The notes: generated by a model not told the origin, from the letters alone. Shown: positions 7,517 to 16,364, counted from the first letter of the stretch. The stretch is DNA of 64,000 nt from Limnohabitans sp. WS1 (GCF_003063265.1 NZ_NERU01000004.1:124001-188000), one strand, 5' to 3'. Program-made: numbers and translations.

Positions 7517-8757
7517 CGCTCAGTGCGCCCGCCCAGCGACTGCAGCACCCCCAGCCAAAAGGCAGCGCGTTCGGCATAGGGCTCAGGGTCTTGGTGGCCG
7601 CTGGCTTGGGCATAGACGGCGGTTTGCACCATCACGATGCCGGTGGCCGGTTGCACAAACACCGTCTGACCATACACCCCTTGAAAGCCGAAACTGCGCT
7701 CTTTCAAGGGGTGCAACCAAAACTGGTAGCCGTAGCCAAAATAAGGCGTGGCCTTGTAGGGCGCAAAGGCGGGCGGCTGCAACGCAGCATCGGTCGCCTC
7801 GCGCAAATAGTCTGCGGGCAATATTTGTTGCTCGCCCAGCTTGCCGTCTTTGGCCATCAAAACGCCCAGCCGCCCCCAGTCGCGCAAGCTGGCGTTGAAG
7901 CAAAAATACGCCCCGGCCTGCCGGTCTCGGCCATGGCACCAAAAGGCATCACGTTCGGCCCCCATGGGTTTCCAGAGCCAGTCACTGGTCAACTCGGCCA
8001 TGCTGCGGCCCGTGGCACCCGTCAGAACGCGGCCCAACACTTCGGTTTCGGCACTGGCATAGACAAATTTTTGCCCTGATGGGCTGTGGAGGTCTGAAAA
8101 CGAGCGCAGCACGCTGGCAACCGTTGGGCTGCCCGTGGCAAAACTGCGCGAGAGTTTCGAGACATCGTCCTGCCCGTCGTAGCGTTCGGTGAAGGTCAGG
8201 CCAGAGCTCATGCGCAGCAAGTGCCGTATCGGGGTCTGCCCATAGGCGCTGCCCTGCAGGTCTTTGGCGTATTGGCCAGCCGGGTCATCGAGCGAGGCAA
8301 TCAAGCCCCTTTGCAAGGCGGCCCCCACCAGCATCGAGGTCACGCTTTTGGCCATGGAAAAAGACAAGAAGCGGGCATCTTCGGTGCGTCCGTAACGGTA
8401 ACGCTCGGCCACGATTTCGCCATTTTTGAGGATCAACAAGCCCGTGATGCGGCGACGCTCCAGGTACTCGTCCAGGGTGTAGCCCAGGTTGCGGTAGCGG
8501 TATTTGATCACTGCAGGCACACTGGCCTGTGGCAAAGGCAAAACGCTGTTGCCCCGCGCCACGGTTTCAGTCAAAACGCCTTGCACACGGTCAAGTGCAG
8601 ACCAAGCACCGACCCGGTTTTCCATGGCCGTCCAGCGTGGCCCATTGGGGTAGCCCAGCGATTTGCCCAGCGCCTCTTCATCGGGTTCAGCATGGGCAGC
8701 AGGGCACACGGCCAAAGCCAACACCAGCGCCCACCCAAGCGTCAGGGAATGGGTCAT
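7510..8757 (-). CDS. Beta-lactamase-related serine hydrolase, exported
   Basis: A 415-residue precursor with a clear signal peptide (residues 1-25, ending AAHAEP). The class-C beta-lactamase/esterase nucleophile motif SxxK is present as FSMAKSVTSM, and a YAS triad lies in YASAETEVLG. Such proteins act as periplasmic esterases, peptidases or carboxypeptidase-like enzymes more often than as true beta-lactamases. ATG 8757 leaves 2 bp after the upstream dioxygenase stop, suggesting co-transcription. The longer frame from 8853 would overlap that gene and lose the signal peptide position. Confidence 0.87.
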   Translation of the reverse strand: MTHSLTLGWALVLALAVCPAAHAEPDEEALGKSLGYPNGPRWTAMENRVGAWSALDRVQGVLTETVARGNSVLPLPQASVPAVIKYRYRNLGYTLDEYLERRRITGLLILKNGEIVAERYRYGRTEDARFLSFSMAKSVTSMLVGAALQRGLIASLDDPAGQYAKDLQGSAYGQTPIRHLLRMSSGLTFTERYDGQDDVSKLSRSFATGSPTVASVLRSFSDLHSPSGQKFVYASAETEVLGRVLTGATGRSMAELTSDWLWKPMGAERDAFWCHGRDRQAGAYFCFNASLRDWGRLGVLMAKDGKLGEQQILPADYLREATDAALQPPAFAPYKATPYFGYGYQFWLHPLKERSFGFQGVYGQTVFVQPATGIVMVQTAVYAQASGHQDPEPYAERAAFWLGVLQSLGGRTERY

Positions 8758-8759
8758 GG

Positions 8760-9743
8760 TCAAACCAAAGCCACTGGAGCCGGAAATCCGTTGCGCCCGG
8801 GAAACTCGGGTGCCAATGGCCGGGCATTGGGCATCTTGACCCACAAGCGCCACATCTTGCGGTTGAGCTCGTGCACGCCATGGTCTTCAAACCCATTGCG
8901 CGAATGCAGCACGGCGTAGTTGTTGGCAAATTGCAGATCGCCGGGCTCCAACATCATGCTCAGGCGGAAATCTTCGCGGTGCATGATCTCGTCGAACAAA
9001 TCGAGCGCTTCGATTTCGACTTGGGACAGCGGCAAATTGCGGATTTCATGGCCCAGCTCAATGTACTGGCGCAGGTAGCGGCAGCTGAGCTTGCCTTGGT
9101 GGTGGCTAAAAATCGGTGACAGGCTGGGCAGGTCTTCACACAGGTGCGAAAAATACCAGGTGCGATAGTACAGACCCAGGTACTCAGGGTGCTTTTGCAA
9201 AATTTCGTTGTAAATCGCCGCCACACTCACCAGCGAACTCAAACCACCCTGCTTGGCCTTGCGCATGCACAACAGGCCCACAACGTCCGACGGGTCTGAG
9301 TGGTAAGGCAGGTAGAGGTTGGTTTCATAGACGCGGGTGGTCTTTTTCGTCACATCACCCACGTTCATGACCAAGCCCAGCAGGTCGCCCTTGGGGTTTT
9401 GCCGAACAGGCACGCCCATGTGCAGGCCAATGCCGTAGTAGATGATCTGAATGTCTGCTTCGCTGTAACGCTCGACCGGCAAGCCACGCAGCACCAAAAA
9501 TCCCCGACCGTTTTCCAGTTCGTCGCTGTAGGTTTTCAGGTCCTGCGCCCAGTCGCCAATGGGAAAGTCTTCGCGACTGAAATTGGGAAACGTCAGCCCT
9601 TTGGCCTTGACATGGGCCAGAGCGGCGTCAAGGGTTGCCAACACTTTCGGGCTTAAGACATGCATCCAAGTGGTGTCGCCGACCATGTCGGCGCCCTTCC
9701 AGACCGCTGGCCCGGTGATGGCTTGTTTCATGATCAGGCTCAT
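8760..9743 (-). CDS. TauD/TfdA-family Fe(II)/2-oxoglutarate dioxygenase
   Basis: A 327-residue protein with the TauD-type iron site: HSD in YLPYHSDPSDVV and a distal His in YAVLHSRNGFED, followed by RKMWRLWV with the arginine expected to bind 2-oxoglutarate. The start at 9743 has an AAGGAA ribosome-binding site; the frame open to 9884 would run over the glutaredoxin gene. It lies between glutaredoxin (38 bp upstream) and the serine hydrolase (2 bp downstream), in a leftward transcription unit that may continue from the B12 uptake genes. Substrate unknown. Confidence 0.87.
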   Translation of the reverse strand: MSLIMKQAITGPAVWKGADMVGDTTWMHVLSPKVLATLDAALAHVKAKGLTFPNFSREDFPIGDWAQDLKTYSDELENGRGFLVLRGLPVERYSEADIQIIYYGIGLHMGVPVRQNPKGDLLGLVMNVGDVTKKTTRVYETNLYLPYHSDPSDVVGLLCMRKAKQGGLSSLVSVAAIYNEILQKHPEYLGLYYRTWYFSHLCEDLPSLSPIFSHHQGKLSCRYLRQYIELGHEIRNLPLSQVEIEALDLFDEIMHREDFRLSMMLEPGDLQFANNYAVLHSRNGFEDHGVHELNRKMWRLWVKMPNARPLAPEFPGRNGFPAPVALV

Positions 9744-9781
9744 GGCGATTCCTTGAACGTGGACACAGCCACAAAAGAGTT

Positions 9782-10024
9782 TTAACGGCCCAATTGCACC
9801 AAGGCGGCTTGCAAACCCGCCAAACCACCCACGCGCTGGTCGTTGATGAAGATTTGGGGCATTTGGCGCACCGAAGGGCCACATTTTTCGTAAAAGGCCA
9901 TGCGCTCGGCTTCGCCATCGATTTTGATTTCTTCAAAGGCCAATGACTTGGACTTGAGCACCATTTTGGCGGATTCGCACTGTGGGCAGGCGGACTTGGA
10001 GTAGACAACGATTTTGAGTTCCAT
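9782..10024 (-). CDS. Glutaredoxin
   Basis: An 80-residue thioredoxin-fold protein with the redox motif CPQC (YSKSACPQCESAK) and the cis-proline segment VRQMPQIFIND followed by GG, which binds glutathione. Length and dithiol site match class-I glutaredoxins such as GrxC/NrdH-like proteins. ATG 10024 was chosen because the family starts directly with the first beta strand. It follows btuD by 38 bp on the same strand. Confidence 0.88.
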   Translation of the reverse strand: MELKIVVYSKSACPQCESAKMVLKSKSLAFEEIKIDGEAERMAFYEKCGPSVRQMPQIFINDQRVGGLAGLQAALVQLGR

Positions 10025-10062
10025 GGCTTGGATTCTAGCCATGGCCATGCCCGCAGGCGGCA

Positions 10063-10830
10063 TCAGGCCACGCGCGGCAAGACCACCCACTGCCCATCGA
10101 GCGCATGGATGCGGATGCGCTGGTCAAACACCGCCTCGATGGCGGCGTGCGTGGCCGCATCGCGGCCTGCGCCGTGGTGCACCACTTGGCCTTCGCGCAT
10201 GACCACGATGTCATCCGCGTGCAGCGCCATACCGATCTCGTGCAGCACACTGAGCACGGTGGTGCCTTGCGCCAAGAGGCAATGGACCTGCTCCAACCAG
10301 TCGACTTGGTGCGGCGGGTCCAGATTGGCCAGGGGCTCGTCCATCAGCATGGTGGGCGCATTGCCCGCCATGGCGCGGGCCAGCAGCACGCGTTGGCGCT
10401 CGCCGCCAGACAGCTCGCCCAGCATGCGCTCGCGCCAATCCCAGGCCTGTGTGGCCTTGAGGGCGGCTTCGACCATCAGTGCGTCTTGCGCTGAGGGTGC
10501 GCTCAGCCAGCTTTGGTGTGGCAAGCGGCCGAGCATGGCCACGTCCCACACCCGCAAGTCCAGCGTGCTGGCTTCGCCCTGGCCCAGCCAGGACAGTTGC
10601 AGCGCCCTTTGCTGGCGGGTGAGTGAGGCCAGCGGCTGGCCCTGCCACAGCACTTGCCCGCTGTGCGACAACAAACCCGCCAGCGCCTTGAGCAAACTCG
10701 ATTTGCCCGCCCCGTTGGGGCCAACCACACAGGTCCAGCGTCCCGCCGCGATCTGCAGGTCAATGTTTTGCAGGACCTGACGTCCCCCCAACTCGGCGCA
10801 CAGTTGCCGGGTTTGCAGCGCGGGGCTCAT
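10063..10830 (-). CDS. btuD: Vitamin B12 ABC transporter ATP-binding protein
   Basis: A 255-residue ATPase of the FecE/BtuD type. Walker A is GPNGAGKSS, the signature is LSGGERQRV, Walker B is PTMLMDEP and the switch His is in VLSVLHE. It powers inner-membrane import through the BtuC permease. Its start overlaps the permease stop by 4 bp (translational coupling). Assignment to cobalamin rather than haem or ferrisiderophore rests on the riboswitch and the btuB/btuF neighbours. Confidence 0.9.
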   Translation of the reverse strand: MSPALQTRQLCAELGGRQVLQNIDLQIAAGRWTCVVGPNGAGKSSLLKALAGLLSHSGQVLWQGQPLASLTRQQRALQLSWLGQGEASTLDLRVWDVAMLGRLPHQSWLSAPSAQDALMVEAALKATQAWDWRERMLGELSGGERQRVLLARAMAGNAPTMLMDEPLANLDPPHQVDWLEQVHCLLAQGTTVLSVLHEIGMALHADDIVVMREGQVVHHGAGRDAATHAAIEAVFDQRIRIHALDGQWVVLPRVA

Positions 10831-11831
10831 GAACGCGCCCCCGTGTCGGCATCACGGTACACGCGCCAAAGCAAATAGCCCCCGCCCAGCACCGCCGTGA
10901 GCACCCCCACAGGCAGCTCTTGTGGTGCCAACATCACACGGGCCATCACATCGGCCAGCACCAGCAAGGCCGCACCCATCAGAGCCGACAAAAGCAAGCG
11001 CCAGGCGTGTGTGCAGCGCACCAGCGAGCGCACCAAATGCGGCGCGGCCAAACCGACAAACGCCACCAGCCCCATGTGCGCCACCGCCGCCCCCGTGGCC
11101 AAAGAAACCACCCCCACCAGCACCATGCGGGCCAGTGGCAGCGGCACGCCCAGGCTTTGCGCCGTGGCTTCGCCCAAACTTAAAGCGTCCAGCACACGGG
11201 CAAAAATCCAGGCCAGCACCACGCACAAGGCCAGCACCACCGACATGGTGGCGCAGGCGCTCCAGCTGACAAACGCGGTCGAGCCCAGCATGAAGCCCTG
11301 CATGGCCTGCAAGACTTGGGGCTGCAGCAGCGAGATCAAAGACGTGACCGCCCCCAACACCACGCCCACCACCACGCCCGCCAACAGCAGGCGCAGGGTT
11401 TGCTGCACACCACGCGCCAGCAGCAGCGTGAACACCACGGCCAGCACCGCGCCCACAAAGGCCGCGCCCGTCAAGCCCAGACCCAACCATGCGTTCATGG
11501 CCCAGGCACTGCCACCCCACAAGCTCAAATACACCCCCACGCCCAATGACGCGCCCGAGGCACTGCCCAGCAAATACGGATCGGCCAGCGGATTGCGAAA
11601 CAAGCCTTGCGCCACCGCCCCGGCCAGGCCCAGCAAGGCCCCGCCCAGCCAAGCGCCCAAGCTGCGCGGCAAGCGGATGTCCCACACGATCTGGCGCGAC
11701 ACCGCATCGGCACTTGCCGTCCACCAGGCCTGCCAGCCCTGACTGCCAGCGGCTGTACCCAGCACCACCACGGACAGGCCCACGGCCAAGAGCAGAAGCG
11801 CCCAGCGAGATGCTTGGCTGTGCGTGTTCAC
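10827..11831 (-). CDS. btuC: Vitamin B12 ABC transporter permease (FecCD family)
   Basis: A 334-residue, highly hydrophobic protein with about ten predicted membrane segments and the family signature regions RLPRSLGAWLGGALLG, NPLADPYLLGSASGASLG and GLAAPHLVRSLV. FecCD permeases form homodimers that pass cobalamin, haem or siderophores. The gene overlaps btuF upstream and btuD downstream by 4 bp each, a tightly coupled operon. Confidence 0.92.
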   Translation of the reverse strand: MNTHSQASRWALLLLAVGLSVVVLGTAAGSQGWQAWWTASADAVSRQIVWDIRLPRSLGAWLGGALLGLAGAVAQGLFRNPLADPYLLGSASGASLGVGVYLSLWGGSAWAMNAWLGLGLTGAAFVGAVLAVVFTLLLARGVQQTLRLLLAGVVVGVVLGAVTSLISLLQPQVLQAMQGFMLGSTAFVSWSACATMSVVLALCVVLAWIFARVLDALSLGEATAQSLGVPLPLARMVLVGVVSLATGAAVAHMGLVAFVGLAAPHLVRSLVRCTHAWRLLLSALMGAALLVLADVMARVMLAPQELPVGVLTAVLGGGYLLWRVYRDADTGARS

Positions 11832-12745
11832 CGCTGCACGCCCGTGTCGGCTTGGGCCGCTGCGCGGTTCAGGCAGTCGGCCATCAGCTGTGCGCCTTCG
11901 GCCATGCGCGGGCCGGCCCGCACCAACATGTCCGACTCATCCTGCTTGAACACGCACAGGCGCTGACCTTGCATGGCCCGCAAGCGGCTCCAGCCCGGGC
12001 GCTGCAGCATGCTGGCGCGGCTGCTGTCGCCCGCCATGATCACGTCGGGCCGGGCCTGCACCACCCATTCGGGATTGACCTGGGGAAACGGCCCCAACGA
12101 TGCTGGCAAGATGTTCGCCACCCCCATGCGCATGAGCGTCTCACCCATGAAGGACGATTCACTTGCGCCATAGGGCGCAGGGCTCACCTCAAAGTAAACC
12201 CGCTGCTGCCGTGCAGCGGAGCTGAGCGATTGCACCGCTGCCTGCACGCCCGCCTGAATGCCCTGCCACACCCGGTCGCTCTCAGCGGCGGGCACATGCA
12301 GCGCCTGCGCCACGGTGCGCCACACACGCTGCGCGTCGGCGTGGTTGCGAGGCTCCAGGCGCAGCACCTTCAGGCCCAGCGCCTGCAAACGGTCTGCACC
12401 CCGGGTGGAACCTGCCGCCAGCACCAGGTCGGGCTTGAGCGCGACGATGCTCTCGATGTTCGGGTCCAGCCCTCCGCCCACACGCGGCACCGACTTGGTT
12501 GACTCAGGCCAATTGGAATACCGGTCCAAACCCACCAGTTTGTGGCACTGCTTCAAGGCACAAACGGTTTCGGTGAGGGACGGCAGCAAGCTCACGATGC
12601 GCTGCGGGGCTTGGGCGATCTGCACTTTTTGTTGGCGGTCGTCGAGCACGGTGACTGTTTGTGAGGCTTGTGCGGCGTGCGCACACGCCCACACGGCAAC
12701 CACCAGGGCCAAGGATGGAGCCCAGCGTCGCAAGCGCTCAGCCAT
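11828..12745 (-). CDS. btuF: Periplasmic cobalamin-binding protein
   Basis: A 305-residue precursor with a signal peptide (cleavage near HAAQAS). The mature protein has the BtuF/FepB-type helical-backbone fold, with RIVSLLPSLTETV at the start of the first lobe, NIESIVALKPDLVLA, and a second lobe beginning around VYFEVSP. It captures cobalamin for BtuCD. ATG 12745 overlaps the stop of the upstream binding-protein paralogue by 8 bp; the longer upstream frame reads through that gene and is not real. Confidence 0.88.
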   Translation of the reverse strand: MAERLRRWAPSLALVVAVWACAHAAQASQTVTVLDDRQQKVQIAQAPQRIVSLLPSLTETVCALKQCHKLVGLDRYSNWPESTKSVPRVGGGLDPNIESIVALKPDLVLAAGSTRGADRLQALGLKVLRLEPRNHADAQRVWRTVAQALHVPAAESDRVWQGIQAGVQAAVQSLSSAARQQRVYFEVSPAPYGASESSFMGETLMRMGVANILPASLGPFPQVNPEWVVQARPDVIMAGDSSRASMLQRPGWSRLRAMQGQRLCVFKQDESDMLVRAGPRMAEGAQLMADCLNRAAAQADTGVQR

Positions 12746-13541
12746 GCAGCGCTTCCCATTGGCTGAAGATGCGGTGCATCTGCGCCACGCCGTCGGTGAG
12801 CGCGGCAGGCCCGGGCTGCAAAATGTCGGCCGATTTGATTTCAAAAATCTGCCCGGTGCGCACGGCCGGCACGTCTTGCCAACCAGGCCGGGCCGCGACT
12901 TTTTCGGGGCGAAACTTCTTGCCGCACCACGAGCCGATGATGATGTCGGGCGCACGCTCCACAATGCTTTGCCCGTTGGCAATGATCCGGTCCTTGCCCA
13001 GCGACTGCACCGCCAGCTCTGGGAACACATCGTCGCCGCCAGCGATGCCCATCAACTCAGACACCCAGCGGATGCCGCTGATGTGCGGTTCGTCCCACTC
13101 CTCAAAAAACACCTTGGGGCGGCGCTTGAAGCCTGCGGCCCGCTGCGCGATGGCATCGAGTTCGGCACGCATGCCCTGCAAGCGCACAAGGCCTTGCTCG
13201 GCCTGCCCCACCATGGCCGCCACTTGGTAGAGCATGGAAAAAATCTCATCCACGCTGCGCTGGTTGAACACCGTGACCTGCACGCCGGCCTTGATCAACA
13301 AAGACGCGATCTCGGCCTGCAGGTCCGAAAACCCAAATACGCAATCGGGCTTGAGCGCCAGAATTTTGTCAATCTTGGCGCTCAAAAAAGCACTGACCTT
13401 GGGCTTTTCTTCCCGGGCCCGGCGCGGGCGCACCGTGTAACCCGAGATGCCCACGATGCGCTGCTCCTGCCCCAGCAAATAGAGCCACTCCGTGGTCTCT
13501 TCGGTGAGACAAACGATGCGTTGAGGCAAGAGGTGTTGCAT
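12738..13541 (-). CDS. Signal-less BtuF-like cobalamin-binding protein
   Basis: A 267-residue protein of the class-III periplasmic-binding fold: QRIVCLTEETTEWLYLLG aligns with the first lobe of BtuF, DKILALKPDCVFGFSD with the metal/corrin-site strand, and KVFFEEWDEPHISG with the second lobe. It has no hydrophobic N-terminal leader: it starts MQHLLPQRIV, directly at the first strand, so it should stay in the cytoplasm unless exported with another protein. It lies between btuB and btuF, 13 bp after the btuB stop and overlapping btuF by 8 bp. A cytoplasmic cobalamin-handling role is inference. Confidence 0.8.
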   Translation of the reverse strand: MQHLLPQRIVCLTEETTEWLYLLGQEQRIVGISGYTVRPRRAREEKPKVSAFLSAKIDKILALKPDCVFGFSDLQAEIASLLIKAGVQVTVFNQRSVDEIFSMLYQVAAMVGQAEQGLVRLQGMRAELDAIAQRAAGFKRRPKVFFEEWDEPHISGIRWVSELMGIAGGDDVFPELAVQSLGKDRIIANGQSIVERAPDIIIGSWCGKKFRPEKVAARPGWQDVPAVRTGQIFEIKSADILQPGPAALTDGVAQMHRIFSQWEALHG

Positions 13542-13554
13542 GGGCCGGGTCCAA

Positions 13555-15408
13555 TCAATGTTTCATTTTCCAACTCAAGCCCACCGTGGTGGTGCGCGGC
13601 AACTGGTTGTAGCCATAAGCTGTTTGGTACGGGCTGTTCGTGGCATTTTCCACGCGCCCAAACAGTGTCCAGTCCCGGCTGAGGTTGTAACGAGCCGTCA
13701 CATCCAGCAAGGTGTTGCTGCGCAAGCCGGGCACACCCTCAATGTCCGGGCGTGGTCCTGTGTAGCGAACGCTGACCCCCATGGTCAACAAACCCAGAGC
13801 TTGGGAGACCGACACCGAAGCCAGGGTCTTGGCCCGGCGAACCAATCTTTGACCCGTTTCTTCGTTCACCGGGTCTTGCAAGGTCAAGCTGGCACGCAAA
13901 TCGGTCGTGTTCAATTGACCGCTGTAACTCGTTTCAAGGCCTTTGTTTTTGGCGCTGCTGATGTTGCTGAACAGCCATGTGTTCATGTCATACAACAACA
14001 AGTCGCGTGTGCGTGAAACAAACCAAGTTGAACGCAAACGGTGAGGACCCTGCGCCCATTGCACCCCCACCTCTCGTGTCTTGGCAGACTCTGGGCGCAA
14101 GTCAGGGTTACCGCTGTAGGGGTCAAACAAATAACCCAGCGGGGGCATGTTGAACGCTGTGGCATGGCTGGCAATCAATTTCCATTGCGCATTCAGATCC
14201 AAACCATAGCCCAAATACACGGAATCTTTGGCAGACAAGCCTTGAACGTCATCTCGGCGCAAGTTGAATTGCAAACTGTGGGCGGCTTGTCTGTAGACCA
14301 CACCACCGTAAATGGCTTTGGCGGTGCGATCACGGGTCAAGCCCGACACACCGTCGGTGGCCATGTCAATGGATTGTGTTTGATGGTCCATGCCAGCGGA
14401 CAACACCATGGATGGCAAATCAAACTGATGGGTCCACGACAGCAATCGGGTCTGCGTTTGGGCATGTGTGGTGAAAGAGTAGCCCCCCACGGTGTGGGTG
14501 TCATTGAGCTCTTTGGCGTCTGAAAAGCTCAGGCGAGACGTCCACAAAGGACCCAAGCGCCCAGATGCATACACGGTGTGGCTGTCCAGTTGGGTGCGGC
14601 CTTGATGAACATCTGTGGGTTCGGCAAAACTGCCAGACACATCGTAATCAAAGCGCCCCTCGGTATGCGATGAGCGCAAACCCAATTTGAAGTCAGGGCT
14701 CAGCTGGTAAGACAGATTCAAGGCATGGTTGTCGTTGCGATACCCATCACGATCGGGATGGGTATTGAGGGTTTGGGCGGGGTTGGCTGCATTGATGCCA
14801 TCGGTTCGGTTTTTCCCCAGGGACACAGCGTAAGCGAAAGAGCCCACCGCACCAGTTGTCCCGGCATTCCATCGCTGGGCCCCCAGCGAGCCCTGCTCAG
14901 CGGTGACATAGACCGTCGGCTGACCTTTTCCTTGACGGGTGAAAACCTGAATCACGCCCCCGACGGCCCCCCCGCCATGAATGGCCGAGACATTTCCACG
15001 CACAATTTCGATGCGCTCAACTTGGTCAAGCATGATGTGCTCCAGGCTGACCGCACCTGTGGTGTCTTGTTTGGTCATGGGGATGCCATCCACCAAAACC
15101 AGCACCTGCAAGGAGGCCGCGCCACGCAGAAAAACTGTGGACTGACCGCCCCGACCACCACTTTGAGTGAACTGAAATCCAGCCTCGCGTGCAAGCAAAG
15201 TTGGCAAGTCCAAGACCTGAGATTGCTCAATGGCATCTCGCCCCAACACGGTCGTGTGGGGCAACACCTCGGTCAGAATTTGTTCAGTACGGCTGGCCGT
15301 CACCACCATTTCGGGCGCTGGGCCTTGCGACCAGGCCACACCTGAAGCCAATGACAGCAAAGACAGTGCAGGCGCAACACGCCGCGCACAAAGAGAACGA
15401 TTTTTCAT
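13555..15408 (-). CDS. btuB: TonB-dependent vitamin B12 outer-membrane receptor
   Basis: A 617-residue beta-barrel receptor. A signal peptide (about residues 1-27) is followed by the TonB box region PEMVVTASR, then a plug domain (VFLRGAASLQVLVLVDGIP; VERIEIVRGNVSAIHGGGAVGGVI) and the barrel ending in the aromatic-rich strand TTVGLSWKMKH. Length matches BtuB. ATG 15408 was chosen as the start of the basic n-region MKNRSLCARR. Its leader carries a cobalamin riboswitch, so expression should fall when B12 is plentiful. Confidence 0.93.
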   Translation of the reverse strand: MKNRSLCARRVAPALSLLSLASGVAWSQGPAPEMVVTASRTEQILTEVLPHTTVLGRDAIEQSQVLDLPTLLAREAGFQFTQSGGRGGQSTVFLRGAASLQVLVLVDGIPMTKQDTTGAVSLEHIMLDQVERIEIVRGNVSAIHGGGAVGGVIQVFTRQGKGQPTVYVTAEQGSLGAQRWNAGTTGAVGSFAYAVSLGKNRTDGINAANPAQTLNTHPDRDGYRNDNHALNLSYQLSPDFKLGLRSSHTEGRFDYDVSGSFAEPTDVHQGRTQLDSHTVYASGRLGPLWTSRLSFSDAKELNDTHTVGGYSFTTHAQTQTRLLSWTHQFDLPSMVLSAGMDHQTQSIDMATDGVSGLTRDRTAKAIYGGVVYRQAAHSLQFNLRRDDVQGLSAKDSVYLGYGLDLNAQWKLIASHATAFNMPPLGYLFDPYSGNPDLRPESAKTREVGVQWAQGPHRLRSTWFVSRTRDLLLYDMNTWLFSNISSAKNKGLETSYSGQLNTTDLRASLTLQDPVNEETGQRLVRRAKTLASVSVSQALGLLTMGVSVRYTGPRPDIEGVPGLRSNTLLDVTARYNLSRDWTLFGRVENATNSPYQTAYGYNQLPRTTTVGLSWKMKH

Positions 15409-15489
15409 GGAAAACGAACAAGTCAAACGCCCTCACCGCCTTCCCCGACAGTGCATGGGCTTTACAACCCGTCTTGCGACAGGTCACCT

Positions 15490-15708
15490 TGTTGGCCGGT
15501 ATCCGGGCTGACAGAGCGACCTTCATCACCTTCCCAGCCGTCTGTTTCAGGGCGGCCAGTGGTTTGAGATGAAAGCTGGGTTTCCGTTTGACTGAAAACC
15601 CGTCTGCTTACCGTTGCGGGGGCAGCGCAGGTTAGGTGGGCCGAGTTGGCTTGTCCCTCCTGCTTCCCGTTGAACTGCGAGCCGTGAACCGGCAGCGCGA
15701 GCACCAAC
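15490..15708 (-). promoter_or_regulatory. Cobalamin (AdoCbl) riboswitch
   Basis: Reading the minus strand, this leader contains the conserved elements in order: GCTGCCCCCGCAACGGTAAG, then CAGACGGG, the CCACTGGCCGCCCTG hairpin, GGCTGGGAAGGTG, and the 3' signature GTCAGCCCGGATACCGGCC (complement of 15494-15512). These match the Cobalamin Rfam family. It ends about 80 nt before the btuB start, as expected for control of the B12 uptake operon. An open frame over it (15462-15848) is a by-product. Confidence 0.95.
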
Positions 15709-15770
15709 AGCGCCCATTTTAGGAGTGAAGCTGTCGGCAAACCTACACTTGACCTAGAACAAACCAACAA

Positions 15771-15788
15771 ATTCAGTGGCCACTGAAT
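15771..15788. promoter_or_regulatory. 18-bp perfect palindrome, candidate operator
   Basis: ATTCAGTGGCCACTGAAT is perfectly self-complementary. It lies in the divergent region between the cobalamin riboswitch leader (leftward) and the zapB-like gene (rightward), immediately upstream of a TACAAT -10-like hexamer at 15797-15802 on the plus strand, where it would cover the -35 region. A repressor site is plausible; the regulator is unknown. The remaining part of this intergenic gap shows no other gene. Confidence 0.45.
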
Positions 15789-15828
15789 GACTCCCCTACA
15801 ATAAGGTACATCTGTTTTCTTGTAAGCC

Positions 15829-16041
15829 ATGGCCAATTCCGACACCATCGATCAAATTGCCGAACGTGTGGATCACTTGTTGCTGCGCCACGAAGAGCTT
15901 CAAAAGACCAACACTTTGCTGTCCCAGCAAGTCCAGTCTCTCAGCCTAGAACGCGACCATCTCAAATCGCGCCTCGCTGCGGCCAGGGCCCGGGTCGACG
16001 CCTTGATCGATCGCCTGCCCAGTGCTGCAACTTCGCCCTGA
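15829..16041 (+). CDS. ZapB-like coiled-coil protein (TIGR02449 type)
   Basis: A 70-residue protein that is almost entirely heptad-patterned coiled coil (about residues 8-62: IDQIAERVDHLLLRHEELQ, then LLSQQVQSLSLERDHLKSRL). It is followed after 11 bp by zapA, the usual arrangement for this small family in beta- and gammaproteobacteria. By position and form it probably acts with ZapA at the FtsZ ring, but the sequence link to E. coli ZapB is only general. Confidence 0.8.
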   Translation: MANSDTIDQIAERVDHLLLRHEELQKTNTLLSQQVQSLSLERDHLKSRLAAARARVDALIDRLPSAATSP

Positions 16042-16052
16042 AAGGCTTCTCC

Positions 16053-16364
16053 ATGACCACACAACAAATCGACGTCCAGATCATGGGCCAGAGTTATGTT
16101 CTGGGCTGCCCGGAAGGGGGGCAAGCACGCCTTCTGGGGGCTGTTCGCAAAGTGGATGAAGCCATGTGCAAAATTCGCGACGCTGGCAAGATCAAGGCCC
16201 GTGAGCGCATTGCCGTGTTGGCCGCCTTGAATGTGGCCTTTGAACAAAACGAGCCGCCCCCCGCCTCATCGCCTGAAGCGATCCCGGCCAATACACAACA
16301 ACGCCTGATGCAATTGCTGGAAAAGCTCGATGGCTCTCTGAATCAAGATGGTCAGTTGATTTAG
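16053..16364 (+). CDS. zapA: Cell division protein ZapA
   Basis: A 103-residue protein with the ZapA pattern: a short N-terminal strand region QIDVQIMGQSYVLGCPEG, then helices beginning LLGAVRKVDEAM and a conserved RIAVLAALNVAFE segment. ZapA binds FtsZ in the cytoplasm and stabilises protofilament bundles. It is preceded by the zapB-like gene and followed by 6S RNA, the order known from many proteobacteria. Confidence 0.93.
   Translation: MTTQQIDVQIMGQSYVLGCPEGGQARLLGAVRKVDEAMCKIRDAGKIKARERIAVLAALNVAFEQNEPPPASSPEAIPANTQQRLMQLLEKLDGSLNQDGQLI

Noticed and set aside
12258..13682. 474-residue plus-strand open frame
   Set aside because: Fully antisense to btuF and its paralogue, which have clear family motifs.
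15462..15848. 128-residue open frame on the minus strand upstream of btuB
   Set aside because: It coincides with the cobalamin riboswitch, whose conserved bases explain the sequence.
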